From the NCBI RefSeq assembly GCF_013409255.1, contig NZ_JACCAS010000002.1:1240001-1304000 (forward strand): a stretch of DNA of 64,000 nt, in the 5' to 3' direction. Position numbers and translations under genes: made by a program. Positions 27,147 through 35,633 of this stretch are shown here, piece after piece (position 1 is the first letter of the stretch; each line of letters starts with the position of its first letter). Source of the DNA: Paraburkholderia bryophila. GTDB lineage: Bacteria > Pseudomonadota > Gammaproteobacteria > Burkholderiales > Burkholderiaceae. Under the pieces are notes generated by a model that was not told the origin of the DNA, made no database searches, and saw only the letters and a program-made list of their open reading frames with translations.

Positions 27147-28219
27147 TTTGTTTCTCCCGCTTCAGCCAATGTATCTACATGCCCGCCAACGGCCACTTCC
27201 GCTTCCACGGAAAGCCCCACGCTCAGCGCCGATGCCGCTTCCTGCCCGCGGTCGATCGCGATCTTGACCGGTACGCGCTGCACGACCTTCGTGAAGTTGC
27301 CTGTCGCGTTGTCGGGTGCGATCGGCGCAAAGCTCACGCCGGTCGCAGGTGCAAGACTATCCACGCGGCCGTGAATCACCACGCCGGGAAAGCTGTCCAC
27401 CTTGATCCGCACGCTCTCGCCGGGCCGCATGTGCGTGATCTGGTTTTCCTGGAAATTGGCCACGACGTAGGCGTCCGACAGCGGCACGATCGCCAGCACC
27501 GGCGCACCGGGCGTCACGAACGCGCCCACCCGTGCGGAACGGCGTCCCACCTTGCCATCAACCGGTGCGTGAATCTCCGTGTAGGAGAGGTTGAGCGTGG
27601 CCTGCTCCAGCGCCGCCTCGGCACGCGCGAGCGCGCCGGCCGCTTTGTCGCGCTGCGTGCGTAATACCGCCAGGTTCTGCTCGGTCGACGCCAACGCGGC
27701 CTGGTCGTGCGCCTGTTGCGCGAGTTGCCCGGCGAGCGTGCTCGACGCGTGCTGCTGCTCCTGCGCCGTGCCTGCGCCCGCATCCGACAGGTTCTGGTAT
27801 CGCGCGGCGTTGGCTCGGGCAAACTGGATCGACGCGTCGTCGGCCTTGAGCGTGGCGCGCGACTGGTCGACGAGCGACGGTTGCCGCGCGATCTCGGCGT
27901 CGAAGTTTGCGACGGAGGCGTTCGCGGCCGTCACGTCGGCTTGCGCACTCATCAACGCGGCCCGGAAGTCGCGGTCGTCGATCCGCACCAGCAATTGCCC
28001 GGCTTTGACCGACTGGTTGTCGTCGACGAATACCTCGGCAATCTGCCCGGCGACGCGCGGCGCCACCAGCGTGAAATCGGCCTCGACATAGGCGTCGTTG
28101 GTGGATTCGCTATTCGAGCCATGGACTAAGCCCGTGCAGGCCCATGTACCGATGCCGACCGCAACGGCCAGCGCGGCAATACGAATGATCTTGAGAGGAG
28201 AGCGAGCAATGGTCGACAT
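27143..28219 (-). CDS. HlyD/EmrA-type membrane fusion protein, system 1
   Basis: This 358-aa periplasmic adaptor links the inner-membrane MFS pump to the outer-membrane factor. It has one N-terminal membrane segment (IIRIAALAVAVGIGTWACTG), a lipoyl/biotinyl-like half (NDAYVEADFTLVAPRVAGQI), a long coiled-coil hairpin (about 95-210) and a beta-barrel with APVDGKVGRRSARVGAFVTP. The start is ATG 28219, nine bases after AAGGG; ATG 28228 overlaps the MFS stop and is the alternative. The downstream outer-membrane gene overlaps by 4 bases. Confidence 0.9.
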   Translation of the reverse strand: MSTIARSPLKIIRIAALAVAVGIGTWACTGLVHGSNSESTNDAYVEADFTLVAPRVAGQIAEVFVDDNQSVKAGQLLVRIDDRDFRAALMSAQADVTAANASVANFDAEIARQPSLVDQSRATLKADDASIQFARANAARYQNLSDAGAGTAQEQQHASSTLAGQLAQQAHDQAALASTEQNLAVLRTQRDKAAGALARAEAALEQATLNLSYTEIHAPVDGKVGRRSARVGAFVTPGAPVLAIVPLSDAYVVANFQENQITHMRPGESVRIKVDSFPGVVIHGRVDSLAPATGVSFAPIAPDNATGNFTKVVQRVPVKIAIDRGQEAASALSVGLSVEAEVAVGGHVDTLAEAGETK

Positions 28220-28224
28220 GATTT

Positions 28225-29862
28225 TCATCCCTTGGTGGGAGCAGAAGGCGTGCTGCACCACGGCGGATAAATACGCACAGGTAACACGGGCACGAGGAAA
28301 AGAAGAGCGACGGCGATACCTGCCATGACGCGATAAAGATCCGCCGAGGTCAGCACCAGCGCCTGCACGTGGATCCGGTGGGCGAGTTCGCCGAGACCGT
28401 GCGCCGCGTCGATGCTCTGACTCGTCACCAGCGCGTGATTGCCGAGGTGGTCCACGAGCATGTTGGAATGCAGACGTTCGCGACGCGTCCCCAACCCTTC
28501 GATCAGCCCCGTTGCCACGGCCGCGGAAAACGTCTTGATCGAGTTGAACATGGCCGAAGCAAACGGACCTTCCGTGGGCGGCAAGCCGGTCGTGACGCCC
28601 ATCAGGATCGCCAGAATCACCATGGGTTGCGCGACGACCTGGATCGATTGCAGCCAGTAGAAGTTGTCGCGAATCCAGTCCGACGTCATGAAACTTCCCA
28701 GCACGCACGTGGTGGTCATGAGACACAAACCGATCGCCATCACCCAGCGGTGATCGGCCCGCCGCAGGTTCAGAACGGCCGCCGTCAGCGGCAGCACGAT
28801 CAATAGCGGAATCGCGACCAGCAACGACAAAGGCGCGGTCTGCAGCGGCCGGTAGCCATGAACTTTGGCAAGATATTGGCCGGGTATCGCCGCCACACCG
28901 ACCAGCAGGATCACCGCACCGGCGAGCGTCGTCAGTCCATGCGTGAAGTTTCTACGCGACAGCAATTGCAGCTTGAAAAAAGGCAGCGGATGAAACCACT
29001 CGTTGACGAGGAACGTCACGAGCAACAGCCCGCCGCCGATGACCATGACGCGAATGAATTCCGAATTGAATCCGTCGAGGCGATCGCATTGCAACAGGCC
29101 GGTCACGAGCATCGCGACGGCGGGAAAACCCGTCAGAAAACCGGTCCAGTTGAAGGCGCCGAGCCGTTCAAGTTTGAGCGGATCGGACGGCAGTCCCCAC
29201 TGGATCGCCACGCAACTGACAATGCCGAGCGGCACGATTTGCCAGAACGCCATTTGCCAGCCCGCGTACTCGGTCCACAGCGCGGCAAGCGGTGTGCCGA
29301 GCGCCGGCCCGAAGGTTGCCGTCAGCGCGTAGCCGGCGAGCCCGTACAGCTTCACTTTGGGCGGCAGGTAACGCAGCGCCACGATGATCAGCATGGGCGG
29401 CAGACAGCCGCCAGCGATTCCCTGCATCACACGCAACGCGTACAGCGTCAGCAGGTTCGGCGCAAACGGGCAAAGGATCCCGAAGAGCATCGTCGCGATC
29501 ACCGCGCCGATCGTGAATCGCTTGAGCGTGAACGTGATCCCGAACCACGGCGCGAACACCATCGCCGTAACGTTAGCCGCCTCGAACAGCGTGGTCAGCC
29601 AGGTGCCGTCGTCATGGCCGATCGAGAGCGCACCCTGAATGTCCGCCAGCGACTGCGCGGTGACCTGCTCGTTGAGAATGGCCAGCAAAGACGCGAGCAG
29701 CATGCCGACCAGTCCGGACGCCAGACGAGGCGTCAGCGCGAGCTGTTTCGGGGTCGACGGTGCGAGCGCCTCGGTCTGCACCACGACAGCGGGAACCGTG
29801 ACCACCGACTGTGCGGCGGCCCGCGCCTGCGTTCCCGTTGTCAAAAGCTTGCCGGTAGTCAT
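28225..29862 (-). CDS. MFS drug transporter of the DHA2/EmrB type, system 1
   Basis: This is a 545-aa proton-driven exporter with about 14 membrane helices. The N-terminal 50 residues are hydrophilic and unusual in length (TTGTQARAAAQSVVTVPAVV). The first helix region LASGLVGMLLASLLAILNEQ and the DIQGALSIGHDDGTWLTTLF segment match the EmrB/DHA2 group. It is followed without gap by HlyD and the outer-membrane factor and preceded by an ABM-domain gene 61 bases upstream. The substrate is unknown; aromatic compounds or antibiotics are typical of the group. Confidence 0.9.
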   Translation of the reverse strand: MTTGKLLTTGTQARAAAQSVVTVPAVVVQTEALAPSTPKQLALTPRLASGLVGMLLASLLAILNEQVTAQSLADIQGALSIGHDDGTWLTTLFEAANVTAMVFAPWFGITFTLKRFTIGAVIATMLFGILCPFAPNLLTLYALRVMQGIAGGCLPPMLIIVALRYLPPKVKLYGLAGYALTATFGPALGTPLAALWTEYAGWQMAFWQIVPLGIVSCVAIQWGLPSDPLKLERLGAFNWTGFLTGFPAVAMLVTGLLQCDRLDGFNSEFIRVMVIGGGLLLVTFLVNEWFHPLPFFKLQLLSRRNFTHGLTTLAGAVILLVGVAAIPGQYLAKVHGYRPLQTAPLSLLVAIPLLIVLPLTAAVLNLRRADHRWVMAIGLCLMTTTCVLGSFMTSDWIRDNFYWLQSIQVVAQPMVILAILMGVTTGLPPTEGPFASAMFNSIKTFSAAVATGLIEGLGTRRERLHSNMLVDHLGNHALVTSQSIDAAHGLGELAHRIHVQALVLTSADLYRVMAGIAVALLFLVPVLPVRIYPPWCSTPSAPTKG

Positions 29863-29923
29863 GGGGAGTCCTGTTGCTGCTCGTGTTTCGTTAGGATCGA
29901 GTCTCGATAGCGAGACGCGCCGC

Positions 29924-30598
29924 TCAAGCCTTGGGTTGCACTTCCGCGAAATACTGCGGCGCTTCCCGGCGATCGAACATGCCGTATTCCCGAACGATGC
30001 GTACGCTGCGCAGACGCGAATCGTTCGTCATCGCACCGGTCTGTTCGAACGCTTCGAATGCGGCCTGGTCACGCCACGTCACGACCGCGATCACATCGCC
30101 GGGCGCCATCAGCGCATCGAACACGTCCCATGAAACGAGACCCGGCGCGTTGACATCGACACCAAGCGATTTCGCCACCTGCTCCGCGCCGGCGTCCTTG
30201 AGCCATGCCGGCGAGCATTTCGCGTCGAGCAGCATCACCGCCGTGCCTTGGCCCGTCTCCGTCACGTCGAGGCGCTGTTCGAGCAGGACCTGGCCCGCGG
30301 GAATGTGCGTATCGCTGACCACCTGGCCAATGCGCAGGCGATAGTCGGCAAACACCCGGTCACGCGCGGCCTGCTGAATCTTGTGATGCGTCGTCGTGGT
30401 CCGCCAACGCACCAGCGATTTCTCGTCACGCCAGCTCGACAGCGAAAGCAGCCATCCGGCACGGGTCAAACTGGCGTAGCGGGTGTTGTCGATAAAGCCG
30501 TCGATCTTCTCGAGTTCAGGGCGCAGCATTCTGGCCATGCCGAGATAAGCGTCGAACTGTTCGGGGATCGGATTGACTTCGAGCATTGCGGAAAACAT
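29924..30598 (-). CDS. Antibiotic biosynthesis monooxygenase (ABM)-like protein
   Basis: This is a 224-aa cytoplasmic protein with two ABM-like ferredoxin-fold halves: about 1-105 (MFSAMLEVNPIPEQFDAYL, GFIDNTRYASLTRAGWLLSL) and 115-210 (DVIAVVTWRDQAAFEAF). ABM domains act on aromatic or quinone substrates without a cofactor, or serve as heme or ligand binders. I chose ATG 30598 because of AGAGGTG upstream; the frame continues upstream as shadow. It leads the MFS-HlyD-OMF operon with a divergent LysR regulator, which suggests it modifies or senses the exported compound. Confidence 0.8.
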   Translation of the reverse strand: MFSAMLEVNPIPEQFDAYLGMARMLRPELEKIDGFIDNTRYASLTRAGWLLSLSSWRDEKSLVRWRTTTTHHKIQQAARDRVFADYRLRIGQVVSDTHIPAGQVLLEQRLDVTETGQGTAVMLLDAKCSPAWLKDAGAEQVAKSLGVDVNAPGLVSWDVFDALMAPGDVIAVVTWRDQAAFEAFEQTGAMTNDSRLRSVRIVREYGMFDRREAPQYFAEVQPKA

Positions 30599-30933
30599 GG
30601 GACACCTCTTTCGTTGGGTTGGCTGAACGACGTCACGTTGAAGTCGTTTCGTCTGAACCGTGGACCGATTCGTCGCTGCATCACCGACACCTTGCGACTG
30701 GGTTAATTGTGTTGGATTGATCGAACTTGCAGGCGTCCAAGCGGGTCGGTATTGGGCCAATGAATGAAGGATTTTTGCCAAGCGGTTTATCGTTGTGTCG
30801 ATAACCTTCACCGGCTGAAAGAGTCTTTTCCGAACGGGTAAAGTCGGCGTAGGGACGCGAGATTCATGAGCGCCGACCGCAGCGCATAAAATCAGCGCGT
30901 GCGACTACGTTTTGAAGAAGGTGGAGAAGCGAA
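30599..30933. other. Divergent control region, ABM-efflux operon and LysR gene
   Basis: These 335 bases lie between the ABM start and the LysR start and should contain both promoters and LysR binding sites. No perfect inverted repeat of useful length was recognised by eye, and no coding sequence is supported. Confidence 0.4.
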
Positions 30934-31866
30934 ATGGACAAATTGCGTGAGATGGAAGTTTTCGTCGCTATCGTCGACCAGGGCAGCTTTACCGGCGCGT
31001 GCGACAAACTCGGCCTGTCGGCGCCAGCGGTCTCGCGGGCGGTCAATTCGCTGGAGGCGCGGCTCGGCACGCCCCTGCTGGCGCGGACCACGCGCTCGGT
31101 TCGTCCGACGGACGCCGGCCTGACCTACCTCGAAGCCTGTAGAAAAGTGCTGGACGTCATCACGGATGCGGAAGCCACCGTTGCAGCCGACTCAGCCAAC
31201 CCCGTGGGCACGCTGACCCTCTCCGCGCCGGTGCTGTTCGGGCAGCGGTATGTCGCGCCGCTGGTCAACGCGTTTCTGCTGCGCTATCCGGATGTCAGCG
31301 TCAATGCGGTGTACAACGATCGAACCACGCGGCTTCTGGAGGAAGGGGTGGATATCGCGATCCGCATCGGGCATCTCGGCGACTCGTCGACATTCGCCAT
31401 GCCGTTGGGTTTCGTGCGGCGTCGGACGTACGCGGCGCCCGCTTATCTGGCCGCGCATGGCGAACCGCTTCACCCCAAGGATCTCGTCCAGCACCACTGC
31501 GTCTCTTTCACCGGCGTCTCGGCGCCGCTCGAATGGGTCTTCAACGAAAACGGCACGAGGCTGCCGGTCCGACTTCAGCCGCGGATGATCGTGGATCTCG
31601 GGCCCGCCGCCATTCTCGCGGCCGTGGACGGCGTGGGGATTATCCAGTTGCTGTCGTATCAGGCGGCGCCTGAAGTGGAGAATGGCAAGCTTCAGCCGAT
31701 CCTCACCGCATTCGAACCCGAGTCGACGCCGGTGAATCTGCTGCATGTGGAGCGGCGAAGCACCAGCGGCAAGATCCGCGCGTTCGTGGAATTCGCGACC
31801 GAGACGTTGCGCAACAACGCGCATCTTCAGGGCGTGGACGCTACCGCAATCCGCGCTTCGCGATAA
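30934..31866 (+). CDS. LysR-family transcriptional regulator, divergent from the ABM-efflux operon
   Basis: This is a 310-aa LysR regulator. The HTH is at 3-62 (LREMEVFVAIVDQGSFTGAC, SAPAVSRAVNSLEARLGTPL). The effector domain (about 88-295) includes GTLTLSAPVLFGQRYVAPLV and AAILAAVDGVGIIQLLSYQA, the CrgA/YafC-like pattern. It is preceded by GGAGAAGCGAA. It is transcribed away from the ABM-MFS-HlyD-OMF operon and is its likely regulator. Its last 40 bases overlap the end of the convergent mug gene. Confidence 0.88.
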   Translation: MDKLREMEVFVAIVDQGSFTGACDKLGLSAPAVSRAVNSLEARLGTPLLARTTRSVRPTDAGLTYLEACRKVLDVITDAEATVAADSANPVGTLTLSAPVLFGQRYVAPLVNAFLLRYPDVSVNAVYNDRTTRLLEEGVDIAIRIGHLGDSSTFAMPLGFVRRRTYAAPAYLAAHGEPLHPKDLVQHHCVSFTGVSAPLEWVFNENGTRLPVRLQPRMIVDLGPAAILAAVDGVGIIQLLSYQAAPEVENGKLQPILTAFEPESTPVNLLHVERRSTSGKIRAFVEFATETLRNNAHLQGVDATAIRASR

Positions 31867-32357
31867 GCGGCGACCAGCGCATCGAGGCTGAAGCCTCGGT
31901 TCAGTCCACTGGGATTGGGCAAGACCCAGGCGTGCGCGCCGCCGAATGGCGTGGCTTGCCGTCCCCACTCAAGATTCGACGCGCCTGAGATGGCCGAGAA
32001 CGCCATCTTCCCAAGGAAAGCGACGTAGCGTGGCGCGTACTGTTCGATCTTCCGCTGAAAAGCCTCACCTGCCAGTTCGATCTCCGAGCGCGACAACTCG
32101 GCGGCACGCGCGGTCGCCCTCGGGACCACGGTGGTGAGACCGTATCTGTAGCGGAGCAACGTGTGGTCGTCTTCGGGACGAATCTGTTCGGGCGTGAAGC
32201 CGGCCAGATGCAGCACGCGCCAGAACCGGTTGCTCCTACCCTCGAAGTGATGACCGGTCGACGCCGCACGCATGCCCGGGTTGATTCCGCAAAATATCAG
32301 CGACAGGCCCGGTTCGAGCAGATCGGGAAGGACGGGAAGAAGGGCTACGTCGCTCAC
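31827..32357 (-). CDS. mug: Mismatch-specific G/U DNA glycosylase (Mug)
   Basis: This is a 176-aa uracil-DNA glycosylase-fold enzyme that removes uracil or ethenocytosine opposite guanine. The active-site motif GINPGMRAA is at about 23-31 (Asn of GINPG positions the water), the DNA-wedge region is NPSGLNRG near 147-154, and FLGKMAFSAISG forms the middle strand. The start codon is GTG at 32357, which overlaps the stop of the AraC-type gene (GTGA). The 3' end overlaps the convergent LysR gene by 40 bases. The length is close to E. coli Mug (168 aa). Confidence 0.88.
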   Translation of the reverse strand: MSDVALLPVLPDLLEPGLSLIFCGINPGMRAASTGHHFEGRSNRFWRVLHLAGFTPEQIRPEDDHTLLRYRYGLTTVVPRATARAAELSRSEIELAGEAFQRKIEQYAPRYVAFLGKMAFSAISGASNLEWGRQATPFGGAHAWVLPNPSGLNRGFSLDALVAAYREARIAVASTP

Positions 32358-33379
32358 AGCGCGGAGAGCCCCTGAAAAGCGACATGCTTGCCGGCTGCGC
32401 TATGTGTTCGTGCTTGCGTGCCTGTGTCGCCGCGAAATCGCTGCCGGTATTGTTTCGGCGTGACGTCCAACCGTCGGGCAAAGGTTGTGCGCATATGCGT
32501 GGCACTGCGGAAACCACAGTTAAACGCCACGGTCTTCAGCGGCGCGTCGGAGTCTTCGAGCAACTTTCTCGCGCTGTCCACACGAACCTGCTCGACGAAT
32601 GCGGACGGCGTCACCCTGGCATATTTCGCGAACACACGCGAGAAAGTCCGCCGGCTCACGGCCACCGCGCCCGCGAGCTGTTCGATCGACAGGGCGTCGG
32701 TGAGATGCTCCGTCACGTAGCGATAGACCTTGCCGATAATCGGATCTTCGTCCCTGCCCGCGCCGACATACGGGCTGTATTGCGACTGACCGCCTTCCCG
32801 CTGGATATAAACCACCAGACGTTTGGCGACACGCACCGCCACCTCGTGCCCCCAGTCTTCGGCGACCAATGACAAACACAGATCGATGCCGGCCGTCACG
32901 CCCGCCGACGTAAACAAGCGCCCGTCACGAACGAAAATCTTGTCGGGCTGCACAGAGGCTCGCGGGAATTCGTGAGCCAAGCGTCCCGCGTCCGCCCAAT
33001 GCGTCGTCACCTCCTTGCCGTCGAGCAGTCCCGCGTGGGCCAACACGAAGGCGCCGTTGCACACCGAGCCGAAGCGAGTCGCGCTGCGCGCCTGATGTTG
33101 CAGCCACGTCAGAAACTCGGCGGACGGTTGAGCGTCGGGCAATTGCGGGCCGCCCGCGACCAGCAGCAGATCCCATTGCGTGTCGGTGTCCGCATAGCCG
33201 AGCGGCACGGCAAGCTGCATGCCGTTCGAACAGGTCAGCGTGCCGGCGCGCGGCCCCACCAGGGACACCTCATACCGCTGTTCTTTGGACAGGATCGTGT
33301 TCGCTTCCGCGAACACATCCAGAGGGCCCGCAACGTCGAGAGCCTGCGCACCGTCGAATATAACAATGGCGACTTTCAT
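32354..33379 (-). CDS. GlxA-type AraC-family regulator with DJ-1/PfpI domain
   Basis: This is a 341-aa regulator made of an N-terminal DJ-1/PfpI (class I amidotransferase-like) domain (about 1-170) and a C-terminal AraC double HTH (about 215-320). The nucleophile-elbow region reads GSVCNGAFVLAHAG near 103-116. The HTH shows LSIEQLAGAVAVSRRTFSRV and LKTVAFNCGFRSATHMRTTF. The family controls responses to amines, aldehydes or antibiotics; the ligand is unknown here. It is co-transcribed with mug through a GTGA overlap and is divergent from the ArsR-like gene. Confidence 0.88.
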   Translation of the reverse strand: MKVAIVIFDGAQALDVAGPLDVFAEANTILSKEQRYEVSLVGPRAGTLTCSNGMQLAVPLGYADTDTQWDLLLVAGGPQLPDAQPSAEFLTWLQHQARSATRFGSVCNGAFVLAHAGLLDGKEVTTHWADAGRLAHEFPRASVQPDKIFVRDGRLFTSAGVTAGIDLCLSLVAEDWGHEVAVRVAKRLVVYIQREGGQSQYSPYVGAGRDEDPIIGKVYRYVTEHLTDALSIEQLAGAVAVSRRTFSRVFAKYARVTPSAFVEQVRVDSARKLLEDSDAPLKTVAFNCGFRSATHMRTTFARRLDVTPKQYRQRFRGDTGTQARTHSAAGKHVAFQGLSAL

Positions 33380-33661
33380 GCCGTGACCTTCGTGGAGTGA
33401 GTTAGCCCGTTTCGGACAGCGGCGTGTCCAATTGACCGCTCCCGAGCGACGGGAGAGGCCCGGCTGGCCGGTATTGTCGAGCGACAGACGAGCTTACCCC
33501 AATCGCCCGAAAACGGGCATGCACTAGCCGGCAAGAGTCTCTTTCATTCCGGTAAGAGCCGATGGGTCGCGGTGCCGGTGGCCCAAATCTCGTGCTGATT
33601 GGCCCGGCAGGGTCGCATCCACGGGTTTCCTCTCTCACACCTGCTGTTTAGACTTGGCTTC

Positions 33662-33967
33662 ATGTCCAAGATCGACGAAAACCTGATTCACAAAGCGCTC
33701 GCCAATCCGTTCCGACGCGAGGTGTTGCGTTGGTTGAAAACGCCAGACCAACATTTCTCGCGAGGCTGCATCGACCTGGGTCACGGTGTGCCGGTCAATG
33801 CGATCCAGGCGCGCAGCGGACTGTCGCAATCGAACGTATCGGTCCACGTCGCGGCATTGGTCGACGCGGAGCTGCTGGTCGCAACCCGCGTCGGTCAGTG
33901 GGTGTTTTTGACGCGCAACGAAGCCGTGATTCACGCCTTCGCGGCACAGATCAGTTTGCATCTGTAG
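33662..33967 (+). CDS. ArsR-like winged-helix regulator
   Basis: This is a 101-aa winged-helix protein. The opening NLIHKALANPFRREVLRWLK is the ArsR/GntR-like first helix pattern, and SGLSQSNVSVHVAALVDAEL is the recognition helix, followed by the wing LLVATRVGQWVFLTRNE. No metal-binding cysteine pair (CxC in the alpha-3 helix) is seen, so it is not a classical metal sensor. I use ATG 33662 as start; the frame is open upstream without a ribosome site. It is convergent with the second efflux pump gene, 13 bases apart. Confidence 0.8.
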   Translation: MSKIDENLIHKALANPFRREVLRWLKTPDQHFSRGCIDLGHGVPVNAIQARSGLSQSNVSVHVAALVDAELLVATRVGQWVFLTRNEAVIHAFAAQISLHL

Positions 33968-33980
33968 GCGCCGCTCGCGA

Positions 33981-35543
33981 TCAGTGCCCACCCGCACCGG
34001 CCGCCGCCGCTGAGGCGTCTTTCGAGGGTTTCGTCACCCAGATCAACGGCACGATCGCAATGAAGATCACGCCGGAGAGCCAGAAGATATCGTTCAATCC
34101 GAGCATCGCGGCCTGGGCGTTCAACGAGTGTTCGAAATACGCCATCGCCTGATCCGAACTGCCCCCCAGCGTAGCCTGCAACGCATCGAGCCCCTGCGTA
34201 AACACCGGGTTATTCACGCTGGTCTGCTCGGCGAGTTGCGCGTGATGCAGGATCGTCCGGTTATTCCAGCCCGTGCTCACGAGCGACGTACCCACCGCGC
34301 CGGCAAACACCCGCACGAAGTTCGACAGGCCGGCCGCAGCCGGTATCTTGTTCGGTGCGAGACCCGACAGAATGATCGCGGTGAGCGGCACGAAGAACAG
34401 CGCGGTGGGAATCCCCTGCAATAGCGTGGGCAAAACGAGCGTCCACGTATCCACGCCGGTCGTGTAGTGCGAGCGCATGAAGAACACCGCGGCAAAGCCA
34501 ACAAATGCAAGCGTGGCCAGCACGCGGGCATCGGACTTCGGCATGATCTTCGCCATCACAGGCGCGAGCAGCACTGCGAAGATGCCGAGCGGCGCGGTGG
34601 CAAGACCCGCATCCACCGAGCGATAGTCGAGGAAGCCCTGCATCCACTGCGGCAGGATCACGAGGTTCGAGAAAAACACTGCATAGGCGATGGAAATCGC
34701 CACGGTACCGCCGAGGAAGTTGCGCCCCGCGAACAGGCGGATGTCGATGATCGGATTCTTTTCGGTGAATTCCCAGATGAGGAAGAACACGAAGCTGATC
34801 ACCGCGAACACCGTCAGCGCGATGATTACCGGCGAATTGAACCAGTCGAGGTCCTTGCCTTTGTCGAGCATGATCTGCAACGAACCGACCCAGCCGATGA
34901 GCGACAGCAGACCGACCTTGTCGATCGGCAGACGCTTGGTCGGCGTTTCACGGGTGCGGTAGATGAACCACGTCACCCCCGCCGCGAAGATACCGACCGG
35001 AATGTTGATATAAAAAATCCACGACCAGGAGTAACTGTCGGTGATCCAGCCGCCGAGCGCCGGACCGGCAATCGGACCGACGGTTGCGGTCATCGCCCAC
35101 AGCGCCAACGCGGTCGAGCTGCGTTCCTTCGGATACGAGCCGAGCAGAATGGCTTGCGACAGCGGAATCAGCGGACCGGCCACCGCGCCCTGCACGATCC
35201 GCGCGGCGAGCAGCGTGGGCAGATTCGGCGCGATGCCGCACAGCCACGACGACAGCACGAACAGCAGAATCGCCCACACGAACAGCCTGATCTGGCCAAC
35301 CCGCTGCGTGAGCCAGCCCGTCAGCGGAATCGCGATCGCATTCGCCGCGGCAAACAAGGTGATGACCCACGTGCCCTCATCCACTGAGACGCCCATGTTG
35401 CCGGCGATCGTGGGCACCGCCACGTTCGCAATCGACGAGTCCAGCACGTTCATGAAAGTGGCCAGCGCCACGGCGATTGTTGCAAGGACCAGCTTGCCGC
35501 CGGTGAGCGGCGGAAGCGGTGCGGAATTCGTCGAAGCATTCAT
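33981..35543 (-). CDS. emrB: MFS drug transporter of the DHA2/EmrB type, system 2
   Basis: This is a 520-aa 14-helix MFS exporter. EmrB signatures are clear: LATFMNVLDSSIANVAVPTI (helix 1), SVDEGTWVITLFAAANAIAI, PLTGWLTQRVGQIRLF and GPALGGWITDSYSWSWIFYI with NIPVGI. It is the third gene of the OMF-EmrA-EmrB operon, 90 bases after emrA, and a palindrome at 35586-35607 lies in that gap. The ribosome site is GGTGA. The exported substrate is not evident; EmrB proteins export uncouplers and hydrophobic drugs. Confidence 0.92.
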   Translation of the reverse strand: MNASTNSAPLPPLTGGKLVLATIAVALATFMNVLDSSIANVAVPTIAGNMGVSVDEGTWVITLFAAANAIAIPLTGWLTQRVGQIRLFVWAILLFVLSSWLCGIAPNLPTLLAARIVQGAVAGPLIPLSQAILLGSYPKERSSTALALWAMTATVGPIAGPALGGWITDSYSWSWIFYINIPVGIFAAGVTWFIYRTRETPTKRLPIDKVGLLSLIGWVGSLQIMLDKGKDLDWFNSPVIIALTVFAVISFVFFLIWEFTEKNPIIDIRLFAGRNFLGGTVAISIAYAVFFSNLVILPQWMQGFLDYRSVDAGLATAPLGIFAVLLAPVMAKIMPKSDARVLATLAFVGFAAVFFMRSHYTTGVDTWTLVLPTLLQGIPTALFFVPLTAIILSGLAPNKIPAAAGLSNFVRVFAGAVGTSLVSTGWNNRTILHHAQLAEQTSVNNPVFTQGLDALQATLGGSSDQAMAYFEHSLNAQAAMLGLNDIFWLSGVIFIAIVPLIWVTKPSKDASAAAAGAGGH

Positions 35544-35585
35544 TGGGTCACCTTGACTGGCTTCTGGATGTTTAGCTGCTTATCG

Positions 35586-35607
35586 ATCGTCTGACTTGTC
35601 AGATATC
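35586..35607. promoter_or_regulatory. MarR operator candidate 3 (within emrA-emrB gap)
   Basis: ATCGTCTG-ACTTGT-CAGATATC, with the inner perfect repeat TCTGAC-TT-GTCAGA at 35590-35603. It shares TCTG-N6-CAGAT with the two palindromes at 38411 and 38939. It lies 43 bases before emrB, so emrB could have its own controlled promoter. Confidence 0.6.
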
Positions 35608-35633
35608 TGGATAAAAAAATAGACGAGATGAAC

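Noticed and set aside
25701..27374. 557-codon open frame antisense to the first outer-membrane efflux gene
   Set aside because: Composition is Arg/Asp-rich shadow type, and the minus strand encodes a convincing lipoprotein efflux channel.
28858..29910. 350-codon open frame antisense to the MFS gene of system 1
   Set aside because: His/Arg/Gln-rich shadow of hydrophobic codons; no recognisable motif.
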